NCBI RefSeq assembly: GCF_000003195.3
Contig: NC_012874.2
Span: 62,377,768-62,441,767 of the forward strand
Direction of reading: 5' to 3'
Origin: Sorghum bicolor
Lineage: Eukaryota > Streptophyta > Magnoliopsida > Poales > Poaceae
Length of the DNA: 64,000 bases
This document shows, in pieces, positions 34,738-46,983 of the stretch (the stretch's first letter is position 1; every line of letters begins with the position of its first letter). Below the pieces are notes generated by a model. It did no database searches, was not told where the DNA came from, and worked only from the letters and a program-made list of their open reading frames with translations. Made by a program: the position numbers and the translations under genes.

Positions 34738-35181
34738 ATGTCATTCCACAAGAAACTAGTAATTGTTGGCTTCGTCCTGACCTTTCTCCTTGTGTCACAC
34801 CGTATGTAGAGATATATTATTTAGTATATATAAGTTTCGAACAAAAGTTAAATTTATACGAGACACACCAAGTGTTTCTTCAATCGGTGACTAGTGATTC
34901 CTAACAGTACGCCAATTTGTTTTTTTGAACTAGTTTGAGGCATGGAGGCGGCTACAGAAATGTGCTACACGAAGCCAGTTCGGTCTAGCTGCTACACAAG
35001 CTTCGGATGCAAAACATTATGCAAGTACGAGCTCTACACCAGTGGGTATTGCGACATAAAGCACAACTGTGTTTGTAGCAAGCCGTGTGCAGTGGAGCAG
35101 ACGATGTTGGCGCCAAACAAGCCTGCTGCACCGGAGAAGCAGCCGACGACACTGGAGATATGGTTAGCCAGACGATGGTAG
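34738..35181 (+). CDS. Defensin-like cysteine-rich secreted peptide 4 (2 exons, GAG acceptor)
   Basis: Exon 1 is 34738-34801 (donor GTATGT). Exon 2 is 34940-35181, if the acceptor is TTTGAG, by alignment with TTTCAG of the gene at 16743. Joined they are 306 nt, 101 aa plus stop, phase 1. The signal peptide is MSFHKK followed by a hydrophobic core ending LLVSH. The mature part has eight cysteines C-x8-C-x5-C-x3-C-x9-C-x5-C-x1-C-x3-C with CKTLC, TSGYC and CVC, the plant defensin order, and a basic/proline tail ending LARRW. AATAAA is at 35228-35233. A G at acceptor position -3 is rare, and the next upstream in-frame AG leads to a stop. Splicing may be weak, so the gene could be failing. The promoter is also interrupted by transposons. 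Confidence 0.65.
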
Positions 35182-35239
35182 CGTTCAAGGGATTGAATCA
35201 TGCCAGATATACTTAGACATCATAAGAAATAAAATCAAA

Positions 35240-35794
35240 ACTTGTGGATCGTTTGTTATGCACATGTATGTAATCCAAATTAATCAAGGAACTAGCAACA
35301 GTTAGTTTTATCAAAAATTATGTGATGCATCGATCACGCCGTTGGTGGAGTCAAAATTGGACAAAAGAAACAGCAGCGGGCAGCAGCACTAAACAAAATG
35401 CTTGTGCCACGCATTTTAGGGCACGTACAATACAAAGACTCCTATAAGGAGCAATTCCAGCCCAAATCCCTAAATTAAGCCCTTAAACTTTTATTTACAG
35501 GCTATGATAAAAAAAGTAGGGGCTCAAATTAAGACCCAACTCCAATGGAAAAAACAGACCAAGTCCTTATCTCACATGGGACCCACCTGTCATTGATAAA
35601 TCCTACATCAACTCCACCATTTGTAATTCTTGTCTTGATTTATAGGTGGGGAGAGGAAAGTGGGTGGGACCCACTAGATAGGGGGTTTTAGATGTGAGGG
35701 GCTGAAACTATAATTTAGGAGGGTATGGAAAATGGGAGCCCAAGTAGGAGGTGGGTTGGAGTTGATTTTTTTAGATAAAAAACAACAGATCTAT
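35240..35794. other. Intergenic stretch, possible MITE remnant
   Basis: GGGCACGTACAATACAAAGA at about 35420 and a GC-richer block to 35790 look repeat-like, but I could not match inverted ends. No gene. Confidence 0.35.
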
Positions 35795-38700
35795 AGTGTT
35801 TTCTTCGGTTTCCAAGTGACCGAGAAGCTATCCAAAAACAACCATGTGCTATGGAGAGCGCAGGTCCTCCCACGATCCGTGGTGCTCGCTACGAGGGACA
35901 CATCATTGGCAAGGCCAAGGCCCCCAATGCTGAGATCGTCGAGAAGAAAACAGACGACACGACCGTCACCAATTCTAACCCAGTGTTTGAGATGTGGTAT
36001 GCTCGGGATCAACAGATCCTTTGGCTCATCCTCTCAAGCGTGGGGAAGGAAGTTCAGGCGCAGATCATCAGCGTAGCGATGGCAGAACAAGCATGGTCGA
36101 CCATGGAGAAAATGTTCTCTCCACAGACCCGCGCCAAGACAATGAATGTGAGGCTTGCCCTCACCACCATGAAGAAAGGTAACATGTCAATTAGGATTAT
36201 GTTACCAAGATGAAAGGCTTTGCAGAAGAGATGGCCGCTATTGGCAAACCCCTGGATGATGAAGAACTGGCGGCGCACATCTGCAATGGTCTTGATGCTG
36301 ATTACAACTCAGTGGTGATGTCGGTCACCGCTAGGGCTGATCCCATCTCGATTTATGAGCTATATGCCCAATTGCTCAGTTTTGAGACCAGATTAGAGTT
36401 GCAAGATGGTGGCTCCTATGCCCACATGGCAAATCGTGGGCGTGGCAATGGAAACCGTTGCTCGGGCACTACTCGTGGTCATGGTCAGCACTGGCGTAGC
36501 CAGGTGCGTGGCCGTGGAAGTGGCGCACCGAAACAGAGCCGAGGGCGACAACAACGACCTGATGTGACGAGTGGGTCTGATGATCCATAGTTGTGTCAAA
36601 TCTGCTTCAAGACAGGGCATAGGATGACTCGGTGCTGGCATCGGTTTGATGTAAACTAAGTCCCAGAAGAGCGCCATGTGAACGCCGCCATCGCCATGAA
36701 CGCCTACAATGTCGACACCAATTGGTACACTGACACGGGCGCAACGGATCATGTCACAAGTGAACTGAACAATCTGACGGTGAGGGAGAAGTATCTTGGC
36801 AATGATTAGATTCACAGTGCGTCTGGTTCAGGTATGGAAATCAAACATGTTGGTCATACTACTGTTCAACTCAATCCCGTAGTTTACATCTTAACAATGC
36901 CCTTCATGTTCCCAAAGCTGCAAAAAAATCTAGTCTCTGTTCATCGTCTTGCTAAATATAACTCTGCTTTCCTTGAATTTCATCTTGATTTTTTTCTTAT
37001 CAAGGATCAGGCTACGAAGAAAACAATTCCTAAAGGGCCATGTCGTCGTGGACTGTATCCCCTTCCTGCCGATTCTCCAGTAAAGCAAGCAAATGCAGTT
37101 GACTAGCCAACCATGTCTAGATGGCATAATCGTCTAGGCCATCCCTCTATTCCCATTGTTACCAGAGTCATAGACAGTAATAATCTTTCTTGTTCTCCTG
37201 AGTCCAATAAGAAATCAGTTTGTGATGCTTGCCAACAAGCAAAAAGTCATCAGTTACCTTATAGTAGATCTGTTAGCTCAACTAATTTTCCTTTGGAACT
37301 TATTCATTCAGATGTCTAGGGTCCTGCAGTTGAATCTGTTGGGAAAAAACGTTACTATGTCAGCTTTGGTGATGATTTCAGTCGTTTCACATGGATTTAC
37401 TTCCTTATAAATCTGAAGTATTCCACAAATTTCATGAATTCCAAAAAATGGTTGAGCGACAATTTGATAGAAAAATTCTTGCTATGCAAACTGATTGGGG
37501 CGGGGAATATCAAAAATTAAATAGCTTCTTTTCCCAAGTTGGCATAATTCATCATGTATCATGTCCCCATGCACATCAACAAAACGAGGTTATTGAACGA
37601 AAACATCGTCACATAGTTGATGTTGGGTTGTCTCTTCGAGCCCAGTCATCAATGCCACTGAAATTTTGGGATGAAGCTTTCATGGCTGCCACATTTCTTA
37701 TTAATCGCCTGCCTAGCAAAGTCACTGATAATAATACACCGTTTGAACGTTTACTCCAACAAAAACCGGAGTACTCTTTTTTTAGCACCTTTGGTTGTGC
37801 ATGTTGGCCTAACCTCCAACCCTACAATCATCATAAACTTGAACTTCGTTCTAAGCGGTGTGTCTTTCTTGGTTATAGTAGCCTTCACAAGGGTTATAAA
37901 TGCCTTGACATTCCATCCGGTCGAGTATATATTTCTAGAGATGTAATCTTTGATGAAGAAGTTTTTTCCTTCTCTACTTTACACTCTAATGCATGCACCC
38001 TTCTCCGTTCAGAAATTGCACTCCTTCCACATGGCCTTGTGCCTTCTCTTGGGACGGAACAGTTAGTTGATCAAGTGCTTGATTCCATTAACTTTGCTAC
38101 TAATGGTGCGCATACAGCATGTGATAACAGGGGGAGTCCTTTGCCTCCCAGCATGGAACCTGATGCAGATCCGGTGTCAAATCCTGCCGAGTCTCCTCCG
38201 GGATTGATGCCAAACGGTGTTGCAGGAGACAATGCAGAATTTGCTGCCCCGGTGGACCCCACATAATCCTCCCCATGATGGACGCTGTGTTGCCGGCTGT
38301 CTCGCCGTCGCCTGGTGTGTGCCCATTGGGCAGGGCCACGTGTCCCGCCACTGACGTGGTGCACCCTGCTACTTCGACTATGACAGTCCTGGCATCCCAT
38401 CCTGTCGCAGGCATGGGGGGATCTGGTGCTGGTGCTGTCAGCACTGCTGCAGATGGAGCTGGAGCTTCTGCGGCGGCTCCTACACCACCACAGACTTGAC
38501 TTCGTAATGGCATTCGTAAGCGTAAAGTCTATACGGACGGCACGGTCAGGTATGGATGTTTCACAGCATTTGGTGAACCACAGTCTCTTGATGAAGCACT
38601 AAACAGTATAGATTGGAAATTATATGGATGCAAAATATAATGCTTTGATTGATAATAAAACTTGGCATTTAGTCCCACCAAAGAGAGGCATCAACGTCAT

Positions 38701-40735
38701 TGATTGTACATGGGTATATAAAGTCAAACGAAAATCTGATGGGAGTTTGGATAGATACAAAGCCAGGTTGGTAGCAAAGGGATTTAGACAACGGTATGGC
38801 ATTGATGATGAGGATACTTTCAACGCAGTTGTGAAACCAGCCACTATCAGAACATTCTATCTATTGCTGTCTCTAGTGGGTGGAGTCTACAGCAACTAGA
38901 TGTTCAAAATGCCTTCCTTCATGGGTATTTATAAGAAGATGTTTATATGAAACAACCACCTGGTTATGAGGACAATGCAAGTCAATGAATGGGTATATTT
39001 GCAAGCTTGATAAGGCCCTATATGGGCTTAAACAAGCACCAAGAGCGTGGTATTCACGGCTGAGTAATAAGTTGTGTTAGTTGGGCTTTAAAGCATCAAA
39101 GGCTGACACATCTCTGTTTTATTATCATAAAGGACCAGTCACTATAGTTATCCTTATTTAAGTTGATGACATAATTGTTGCTAGCTCTACCCAGGAAGCC
39201 ACAACGTGTTTGTTATAGGACTTGGGAAAGGAATTCGCACTCAAGGATCTAGGGGACCTGCACTTCTTTCTTGGTATAGAGGTAAAGAAGATAAACAATG
39301 GAATTCTGTTAACACAAGGAAAATATACTAAAGATGTGTTGCAGCGTGCAAATATGATGGAGTGCATGTTAGCGTATATGACATATCCGCCCTTAAGTCT
39401 AGGTTCATTGTACCTTGTACCGTATAAAGTTGTTGCTAGGTTGTAGATGGATGCAAAGTGCTGGCCAATGCTACAACAGAGATGATGTGGGTTCAGATGT
39501 TGTTAACTGAACTAAAAGTTCAGCACCCTCGAGCAGCTCGGTTTATGGTGTGACAACCTAGGTGCTAAGTACCTGTCGGCCAACCCTGTGTTTCATGCCA
39601 GGACCAAGCACATTGAAATCGATTTTCATTTTGTTAGAGAATAGGTGGCAACAAGTTGCTTGACATTCGCTTTATTAATTCTGGAGATCAGGTAGCAGAT
39701 GGGTTTGCCAAGGCGATCTCGGCTATGAAGCTTCGACAATTTAGGCACAATCTTAACCTTGTTAGTGACTAAGATTGAGGGGGAGTGTTAGCGTATATGA
39801 CATATCTGCCCTTAAGTCTAGGTTCATTGTACCTTGTACCGTGTAAAGTTGTTGCTAGGTTGTAGATGGATATGCATCACAAGTATAATTCTGTTGTAAC
39901 CTATCTAGATGTAAGCCACCGCCAAGGGGCTGTTCCTTGAGCATCTATTAATACAGAATGAGTGCCAGGGTGAGGCATCTCGTTAACCCTTCTTTACAGT
40001 GCAAACCGGTTAGTTCACCACTGTCTACTTCAGAAAAATTATCCGCTCATGAAGGTGATCCTCTTGGTCCCATACAGGAGCATTGTAGGAGGCTTGCAAT
40101 AGTTGACCTTAACTCAGCCAGATATTTCCTTTGTTCTAAACAAGGTTTGCCAGTTTTTACATGCACCTACCACTATCCACTGGGCTGCAGTAAAAAGGAT
40201 ATTAAGGTATCTCAAGCATACTTTGGAAATTGGACTTAAAATTTGTAAGTCATCCTCTCTTCTTGTAAGTGCATTCTTAGATGCAGATTGGGTAGGAGAT
40301 CAAGATGACGGGCAATCAACTGGAGGATTTGCCATGTTCCTAGGATCTAATCTTATTTCTTGGAGTGCTAGGAAACAATCTACAGTATCAAGATCAAGTA
40401 TGGAATCTGAATACAAAGCAGTTGCTAATGCCACTGCTGAGGTGATGTGGACACAAACTCTATTATATGAGTTGGGCATTAAAGCACCAAGAAAAGCAAA
40501 ATTGTGGTGTGACAATATTGGAGCTAAGTATCTTTCAGCAAATCCTGTCTTTCATGCTAGAACAAGCACATAGAGGTAGACTATCATTTTGTTCATGAAC
40601 GAGTAGCAAGAAGGCTACTTGATATTGAATACATTTCCACAAGAGATCAAATTGAACATGGTTTTACCAAGCCACTGGCTATGAGAAACTTGGAGATGTT
40701 TAAGAACAATCTCAACTTAGGAAGTTTCAATTGAG
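35795..40735 (+). pseudogene. Copia gag-pol remnant
   Basis: Gag spans about 35795-36590 in two frames. A CQICFKTGHRMTRC zinc knuckle lies at about 36597 and protease NWYTDTGATDHVTSEL at about 36720. GAG-pre-integrase and integrase follow (RWHNRLGHPS near 37116; DDFSRFTWIYFL; TDWGGEY; HVSCPHAHQQN). The integrase C-terminus has FGCACWPNLQPYN. RT starts at 38624 ([27 protein letters not shown]) and continues at 39222 ([13 protein letters not shown]). RNase H has [14 protein letters not shown] and [14 protein letters not shown] (to 40570). Numerous stops and frameshifts. Confidence 0.9.
39367..39998 (+). mobile_element. Nested, internally deleted Copia element (632 bp)
   Basis: It begins TGTTAGCGTATATGAC and ends TCTTTACA, with the 5-bp duplication GTGCA at 39362-39366 and 39999-40003. 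It consists of the first ~87 bp of the LTR (39367-39453), a jump into an RNase H tail ([23 protein letters not shown] text), a GATTGAGGGGGAG polypurine tract and a complete 213-bp 3' LTR (39786-39998). The host pol reads continuously once it is removed. Confidence 0.9.
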
Positions 40736-40741
40736 CGGGAG

Positions 40742-41037
40742 TGTTAGAATACAATGTTCTGTGTGTATAGATTGTAAACGTCTAGCGTGTGCACCAAGGA
40801 TAGAAGGAAGCCAAGAGATATGGTAGTTAGCGTTGTAAAATGGAAGAGATAAGTTATTGCTATAATTATCTCCGTGATTATCTCCTGGCCTTTCATCTAG
40901 GTGCTGCCTGCCTTATGTAAGCCACGACTGGGCTTTTCCACCTATTGATTGTATCAACACGCAATACGCCTGTCCCTGTCGTTTCCTTCATCTTCCAAGC
41001 GCCTCTGAATCTCTCAAAAGCTCTTCGTCAACGACAA
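40742..41037 (+). repeat. 3' LTR of the Copia element (end approximate)
   Basis: Starts TGTTAGAATACAATG after the polypurine tract. No 5' partner is available, so the 3' end (CAACGACA near 41037) is a guess. Confidence 0.5.
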
Positions 41038-42490
41038 CTAGGACTTTGAGGATGACCCTGCAAGCATATGAAGGAGCAGATGAGCTCATCGTCTGCTTGC
41101 AGGACGAACGAGCCTTGGAAAATTGAAGCAGAGCTGCGAAGGTGAGGAGAAAAAAGAGAGGATGCTGCAGGTGGAGGCGTTGGCAGTGGTGTTGTCCATG
41201 GCGGCGGGCCACGCAATGCCACAGGCAGTGCCGCTGCACTCCACGCTCGGCCATCAGTTGATGTCATGCTAGGCATCGGTTGATGCATGTACGCCATGCT
41301 GCTGCAAGGAGATGAGCTCATCGTTTGCTGCCAGGGATGGAGCCAGCGGTGGGGCTAGGGGGGCTCCACCCCCCCCCCCTACCTCTGCAGGGCCAATTTA
41401 GCCCCTAGTGCTCCTCTTCTAATTTTAGACATAAATTTATAAGATAGGGTGGGCTGAGTCCTTTATTTTTAGATATATTTTGTGAATTTCATCATTGATC
41501 GATGTTTTGAATATAAAACTACTTCAAGTTAATTTTTTTTCTGTTGCGAGAGGTTATAGTAGAGCTAAGTCAATGTAGCACTTTATTCAGCCCCCTCTCC
41601 CCTAAATTTTTTCATGGCTTCGTCCCTATTTGCTGCCGTTCTGTTCACGTCAACTGCTGCAAGCTCGTGCGGCATTGGAGGAGGAGGACGGTGTGGCCAT
41701 GAGGAAGAAAAGCGGGAAGAGGTCCATCTGCTGCCATGCTAGCTCCATCGTTTCAGAGTTGATTCCGTTTCTTCAGTTAGCTCGTTTCAGGGTCTTAATT
41801 CAATTTCGTCAATTCAGTCAAGATTATCTGATTCAGTTGTCAGGTCGTTTGAGTTCGTCTTCATCGCCATTGGCAGACTCTGGTTGGCAGCGATCATTGG
41901 GTAGCAAGAAACTAAATATGATGTTCGTTGACATGGCTGGCTCACACTCAGAGATCGAGAGTGAACCAAGTACACAGAAGCTGAACCTATCGACGCTTGT
42001 ATACGAGTAGTGTATGATTGATGTTTATCAATAATATAGGATGAATCTCAACAGTAAAACTTAATCAATTGCAGCAAGAAAATGTAATTGTCCAGATCGA
42101 TTTTCTTGAAACTGAAGAGCAAGTGCAGGCAGAGAACCATGTACAACACACCCAGATTCGCTCCACATTCAGATAGTTTTCAGACATCTATCATCCAACG
42201 CAACACTATTATTATACTTGCTTGGCTCTAAGACTATTATTGTACTTGCTCTAAAATATGTTGTTCCACTAGATTGATGGCTACTATATCTTTCTAATTG
42301 ATATATGATGACTTCGTAAGTTTTGTTTGCAATTAATTGCTATTGATACAAATATACAGAGATGGATGGATGGATGGATGGATGGATAGATAGATCAATC
42401 TATTAGAATTGGTACATCCAGCTACCTAGCTAGCTAGCTAGATTAGTATAGCTACCAAGCTATAGCTAGCTGGCTTGATTAGTATTAGTA
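41038..42490. other. Unassigned sequence around a hAT MITE
   Basis: Frames around 41040-41320 and 41630-42010 look low-complexity or fragmentary and match no family I recognise. A (GGAT)n run lies near 42362-42390 and GCTA-rich repeats at 42420-42475. Confidence 0.4.
41332..41628. mobile_element. hAT-type MITE (297 bp)
   Basis: The ends are CAGGGATGGAGCC and the complement TAGGGACGAAGCC. The 8-bp duplication TTTGCTGC is at 41324-41331 and 41629-41636. Confidence 0.85.
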
Positions 42491-42499
42491 TAGATCAAT

Positions 42500-42501
42500 T
42501 G

Positions 42502-42545
<44 letters not shown>

Positions 42546-42672
42546 TACTACTACTACTATTATTATTATTATTATTACTATTACTACTACTACTACTATT
42601 ATTATTATTACTATTATTATTATTACTATTATTACTATTACTATTATTACTATTATTATTATTATTGTTATT
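42500..42672. repeat. Trinucleotide microsatellite (ATT/ACT)n
   Basis: Over 170 bp of ATT and ACT triplets. A similar ATT tract opens the second copy of the duplicated segment at 55834. Confidence 0.97.
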
Positions 42673-43733
42673 ATTATATGATGCTATATTTTATCTATAT
42701 TCCACATTCTCGTCATGTTCATTTCCTATTTGCGCCTACAATTTCATAGGCACCCATGTCCAACTTATTGCTTACATGAGAGTCACACTCTTCTCTCTCC
42801 TCCCTTCTCTCATGTACATCATCAAAAACGATAACTTGCTTGGGTACAAGATTATTATTGTACTTGCTCTAGTATATATTATTCCACTAGATTCATGGCT
42901 ATATCTTTCTAATTGATATATGACTTTGTCGCATTTTTTTAATTGGTATGGATACAATATAGATAGATGGATGCATGGATGGACGGATGGTTGAATAGAT
43001 AGATCAATTGAATAGAATTGGTCAATCTAGCTACCTAGATTTTTTTATATAAAATCTAGATATCTAGCTAGATTAGTATTAGTATAGATAGATAGATAAA
43101 TATGGACCCAAGTCTCTTTTTTTTTTGAAGAGGTATAAACCCAGATCCCATGCATTATTTGGAATCGAGATTGATAAATCCAGATCCCATCTATAACTAC
43201 CCAGCCCATGCAGAGAGCACGGGTTGATAAGTAGTATATTTCTAATTGATATATGTTGACTTCGCAAGTGTTGTTTACAATTAATTAGTGTTGATACAGA
43301 TATATAAATAGAGGGATGCATGGATGGATGCCTAGCTAACAGGCTAGCTATAGCTAGATATAGATAGATTAGTGTTAGCTTAGACAGATAGAAAAACATA
43401 TAACTAAATAGGTGACAGATAGAAAAACAGATAACTAAATAGGTTGATAACTATGGACCCAAGTCTTTCTTTAAGAGGTGCAAATTAAAGCCGGATCCCA
43501 TCCATTATTTGGGAACGAGATAGATATAAATGGATATGTGATGGGTCAATTATTCTGAATAAAATGGAGCAATGCACCAAAACAAACCATAGACCAATGC
43601 AGGAGTAGCATATCCAATATTTGGATTTCCGATCCATTTCCATCTAGTAGAAAATTTAAATATATATCGGACACATTAGTATCTCCATATCCATCAAGGA
43701 TACAAACCTACTCAGTGCAGGCCACCGTCCTTC

Positions 43734-43740
43734 TATAACT
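43734..43740 (+). promoter_or_regulatory. Putative TATA box (TATAACT)
   Basis: 62 nt before the ATG at 43796; identical sequence and spacing in the duplicate at 56860. Confidence 0.6.
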
Positions 43741-43795
43741 ACCCAGCACATACACCCTCCTTGAGCAGATACGAAGCACTCCTCTTCATTTGATC

Positions 43796-44187
43796 ATGTC
43801 GTTCAGCAAGCAGGTTGTGGCGGCCGCCTTCGCCTTGGCCATCCTCCTCCTCACTTCACACTGTAAGTGTCCAGAAAACTCCTCCTCACTAGCTAATTGT
43901 TGGATTATAAATTCTAAAAGGGGTTTACCACTGTGGTTGCAGTTGCAGTTGCAGTTGCAGCAGCTGGAGCCGAAGAAGAAACAATAGCACCGTTAAACAC
44001 ATGCGAAACCCCAACCTGCATTCCCTGCTTTGGCCAAAACGCGATTTGCATTCCCGCTTGCATTGCAATGCACTTCACTGGCGGTTTCTGCAATGGTAAG
44101 AACTGCGTATGCACCAAGCAGTGCCTTGCGGAGTCAGAGACACAGGCAAGTGGGCCAACACCGCAGCCGCCCGAATGCGTCAACTGA
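43796..44187 (+). CDS. Defensin-like peptide 5, ten-cysteine form (2 exons)
   Basis: Exon 1 is 43796-43862 (donor GTAAGT). Exon 2 is 43943-44187 if the first acceptor is used. Joined they are 312 nt, 103 aa plus stop, phase 1. The signal peptide is MSFSKQ followed by an Ala/Leu-rich core. After the intron comes a VAVAVAAAGAEEE stretch encoded by TTGCAG repeats that also supply several in-frame acceptors. The cysteines are C-x4-C-x2-C-x6-C-x3-C-x9-C-x4-C-x1-C-x3-C plus a last one three residues from the end. CIPAC, TGGFC and CVC mark the defensin-like fold, with one extra Cys on each side. AATAAA is at 44233-44238. It is the tandem duplicate of the gene at 56922. Function is inferred from the family (secreted). 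Confidence 0.8.
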
Positions 44188-44744
44188 TGGACTATGTAGC
44201 TTGTTGGCCGCCAGCTTGCCGAGGAATGTAAAAATAAACTTTCAGTGTTAAAATAGAAATTTATAAATAAACCAAGGCGGAGCTGGGGTACTTTCCAATG
44301 TACCAGATTCATGCTAGTTATTTGAAGATTTGTCATCTGAATCTTCGACATATGTGTTAAGTAACAGAAATTTATCGCAATTTTAAATTTAAATGTTGTG
44401 GGCCTGGCCTCGTGTCCCTTTTGTTTTGGAGGAGATGATTTTTTTCTCTTGTCGCCAAAGGTACAGTTGGAGACAGTACTTTTGAGTGTAACATCGGGTC
44501 TCTAAAATATGCTTAATTTTGCCTAGCTCCACAAGCGTCGTAACGGGCCTAAAGACGCATAGCACCATTTTGACTGTTTCGTTCTTGCTTTGTTTAAAAT
44601 GATTCGTATGTGGTGCTATGTTTGAAACCACAAAAGTTATAAGCTAAAGTTATAAGATACTAAAGGCTAATAATTGGTTTTGGGATATTACATTCACTCC
44701 TTAATAAACCCCTCCATGGGCACATTGCAGTAAGGGTTAATACT

Positions 44745-46983
44745 TGTTGACGGTAATTAACTCCAATTTTCAACCATCAACTAATCACAGAAGAGTCCAA
44801 AAATGACTTATAAAGTAAGGTTATAGGGGTTTATTCTAACGAGTTCTACGATTTGTGTTGTTTTCACTTGACTTGCAGGATATTCAATATTTCACCATAT
44901 AAAATTATCTGAAGTGAATAATATAAGCACACCATTGCGGATAGCTCGTCGAGACGATCAAGATAGATATGTCATTTGCCATATCTGGAGTACTGGAGAA
45001 AAGTCCTCGATGGATACGACCCGGAATACTCTAGAAGACCCTAGAACCATCATCAATCATAAGACCAGGGACTAAACCGATAAGATTCCACAACTCTATG
45101 AAATAATCTTTTTCTAGAAAATTATCCAAAAGCTGGGAAAGGAGAGAATCCATCCATGACACGACTCATTGCGCAAATGGATTGGAAAGAGGCACTAGAA
45201 GGACGTAGAAGACACCATAAGACAGGAGAACAAAGCGGAGGACCGGCGACAGCCAGGTAGGGGCCAACCAGCCCCACATGCCAGGCCAGCCAGCCTAGGC
45301 CCACACCTGGAGGTGACTTCTCCTTCGCCTGGCAGCCTTCAACCAACCTCTACGATGCATCTTGACCCTTGTTCCATGTCGGTTTGATCCGAGGGCTGTG
45401 GTTGATCACACCGGACTATATAAGCAGAGGCAGACCTCCCTGGAGGATCAATCCATCATAATCTTATCACATTGTTCAGTTGAGGGGTGTCCCTCGAAAG
45501 GATAACCTAGAGCTTCACCAACAAGGGCATAGCTAAAAACATAAGAATAGGAAGAGGAGTCAAGCAACACTTGGATTCTGGATCTAGTTGTGAGGAGGCT
45601 AGATATAGCCTTGTACTTCTCTCTTGTATTCACAATTGTTAATCTATTTGTGTTATTCATCTTCTAGTTCATTGTGTTTATCTTCTAGTTCATCTTTTGT
45701 TCTTCTAGTTCATCATTTAGATCATCTAGTTCATTTTGTTCTTATTCTAGTTTGTCTAGTTCTTGTCTAGTTCATCGTGTTCTTGTCTAGTTCATGTTTC
45801 CCTCTCATCCTTATTCTAGTTTGTGTATGAATCGAATACTTAATATGACTTGGTATAATTATATATTCATAATTATAATGTTCATTGCCTACTTTAATTA
45901 TATGTTTAGTATAGTTGGATTAGCTTTGTGTTTATGCACTTGTTCGTATAGCGCTTACCCTTTGAATTCAGGGATGGGTGGTAAAAGTTGTGTAAGCGTG
46001 GTGCTTAGACAATATCTATCTATGAATGCACCATATGTTTCGGTCCATGTGGTAGATCGGAAAGGTGTTGATTATAGCTTCGTTGGGTCCTATGTAGTCT
46101 ACTCCCCGAATGTAGGACTTAGTAAGACATTAAGATGCAGGATGATGTCTTGCTATGTTCCTGACCCACCTTAGCAATGTCTCTTGTGTATGGATACAAG
46201 TTAACTCTGACCATGATTGCTAGATATAAGTTCACTAACTAATGTAGCTCAATGACCTATAGTTAGAATAACCCTAGGAGTTAGTCTCTATTTTTTAGTT
46301 CTTTCTAGAGTTACGCCCAAGCAGAAAAATGCTTGGTGGAACCCCGTTTGGGATTATGTTGATCTGCTATTAATTATATTTTATTGTTGTGATTGATCCC
46401 TGTTTTGAGTATTGATCTAGTGGAACTCTTATCACAAGTGTAAGTTATAACTTTTATTCTTATACCTCCTAGTGCTTTCCTAGTGGTAAAATTATAAATA
46501 ACGATACCTGTAACTTTCCTGGGTGAAATGCTACAATGGGTGTATTTTATTTGTGCGCTTGCGGATAACCTTTATTCATTTTCTATAGTGCCATGATCGT
46601 AAATACAGCTACATCATTTTGTATTGTGTTAGGGATGACAACTTGGCTTAAGCAATACTAAGAGATGTCTGGGGTCTCTAATGCCTTTGCTAAGGTTTAA
46701 CCTATTTTATTTGCAATTGTATTAGAGATGTCAATAAGCATTTCTGTCGCTATTGCTGGGGATAGATTTAAAAGTTTATTTGTAGTAGTGATGCTAAGAA
46801 ATGTCAACAAGCATTTCTCGTACCGTTGCCGAAGAAGGCAAAGGAGGTTTAGAATAAATTTATCTTGAAAATCTAGGAATAATCTTACACATGTGATAAT
46901 CGAGCCACACTATTGATCTTTTACTCAAATAGGCTTTCCCTGTCTTTTTGATGAGCTGTGAATAACTTATTATAGGGTAATGT
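44745..46983 (+). mobile_element. Athila-like Gypsy LTR and leader
   Basis: It starts TGTTGACGGTAATT exactly where copy 1 of the duplicated segment breaks off. A CTATATAAGCAGAGG promoter motif lies near 45416. A degenerate tRNA-Asp-type primer site, ACCGTTGCCGAAG, lies near 46822, with a related GTCGCTATTGCTGGGGATA nearby. This fits the 5' LTR plus leader of the gag described at 46984. The LTR 3' end is not resolved and no 3' LTR copy is in the window. Confidence 0.6.

Larger units (their letters stand above)
35795..41037 (+). mobile_element. Ty1/Copia retrotransposon, 5'-truncated, with nested Copia
   Basis: It begins within gag (FQVTEKLSKNNHVLW) with no 5' LTR upstream. It runs through protease, integrase, RT and RNase H to a polypurine-like ATTGAGCGGGAG and a 3' LTR start TGTTAGAATACAATG at 40742. 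It is interrupted in pol by a deleted Copia copy at 39367-39998. The 3' limit is approximate. Confidence 0.88.
42673..44744 (+). repeat. Duplicated gene-bearing segment, copy 1
   Basis: Colinear with 55897-57823: shared (ATT)n start, the TGATGCTATATTTT...CACCCATGTCCAACTTATTGC block, GATA-rich stretches, the defensin-like gene with promoter and 3' flank, down to the TTAAT(A/G)CT point. Copy 1 has extra internal sequence near 43090-43330. It ends where the Athila-like LTR begins. Confidence 0.88.

Noticed and set aside
41630..42010. 126-aa + strand frame after the hAT MITE
   Set aside because: The frame begins inside the MITE flank, has low-complexity Ser/Leu runs and no family resemblance; not enough to call a gene.
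42475..42681. Frame coding for a poly-isoleucine/threonine protein
   Set aside because: It is a translation of the ATT/ACT microsatellite.
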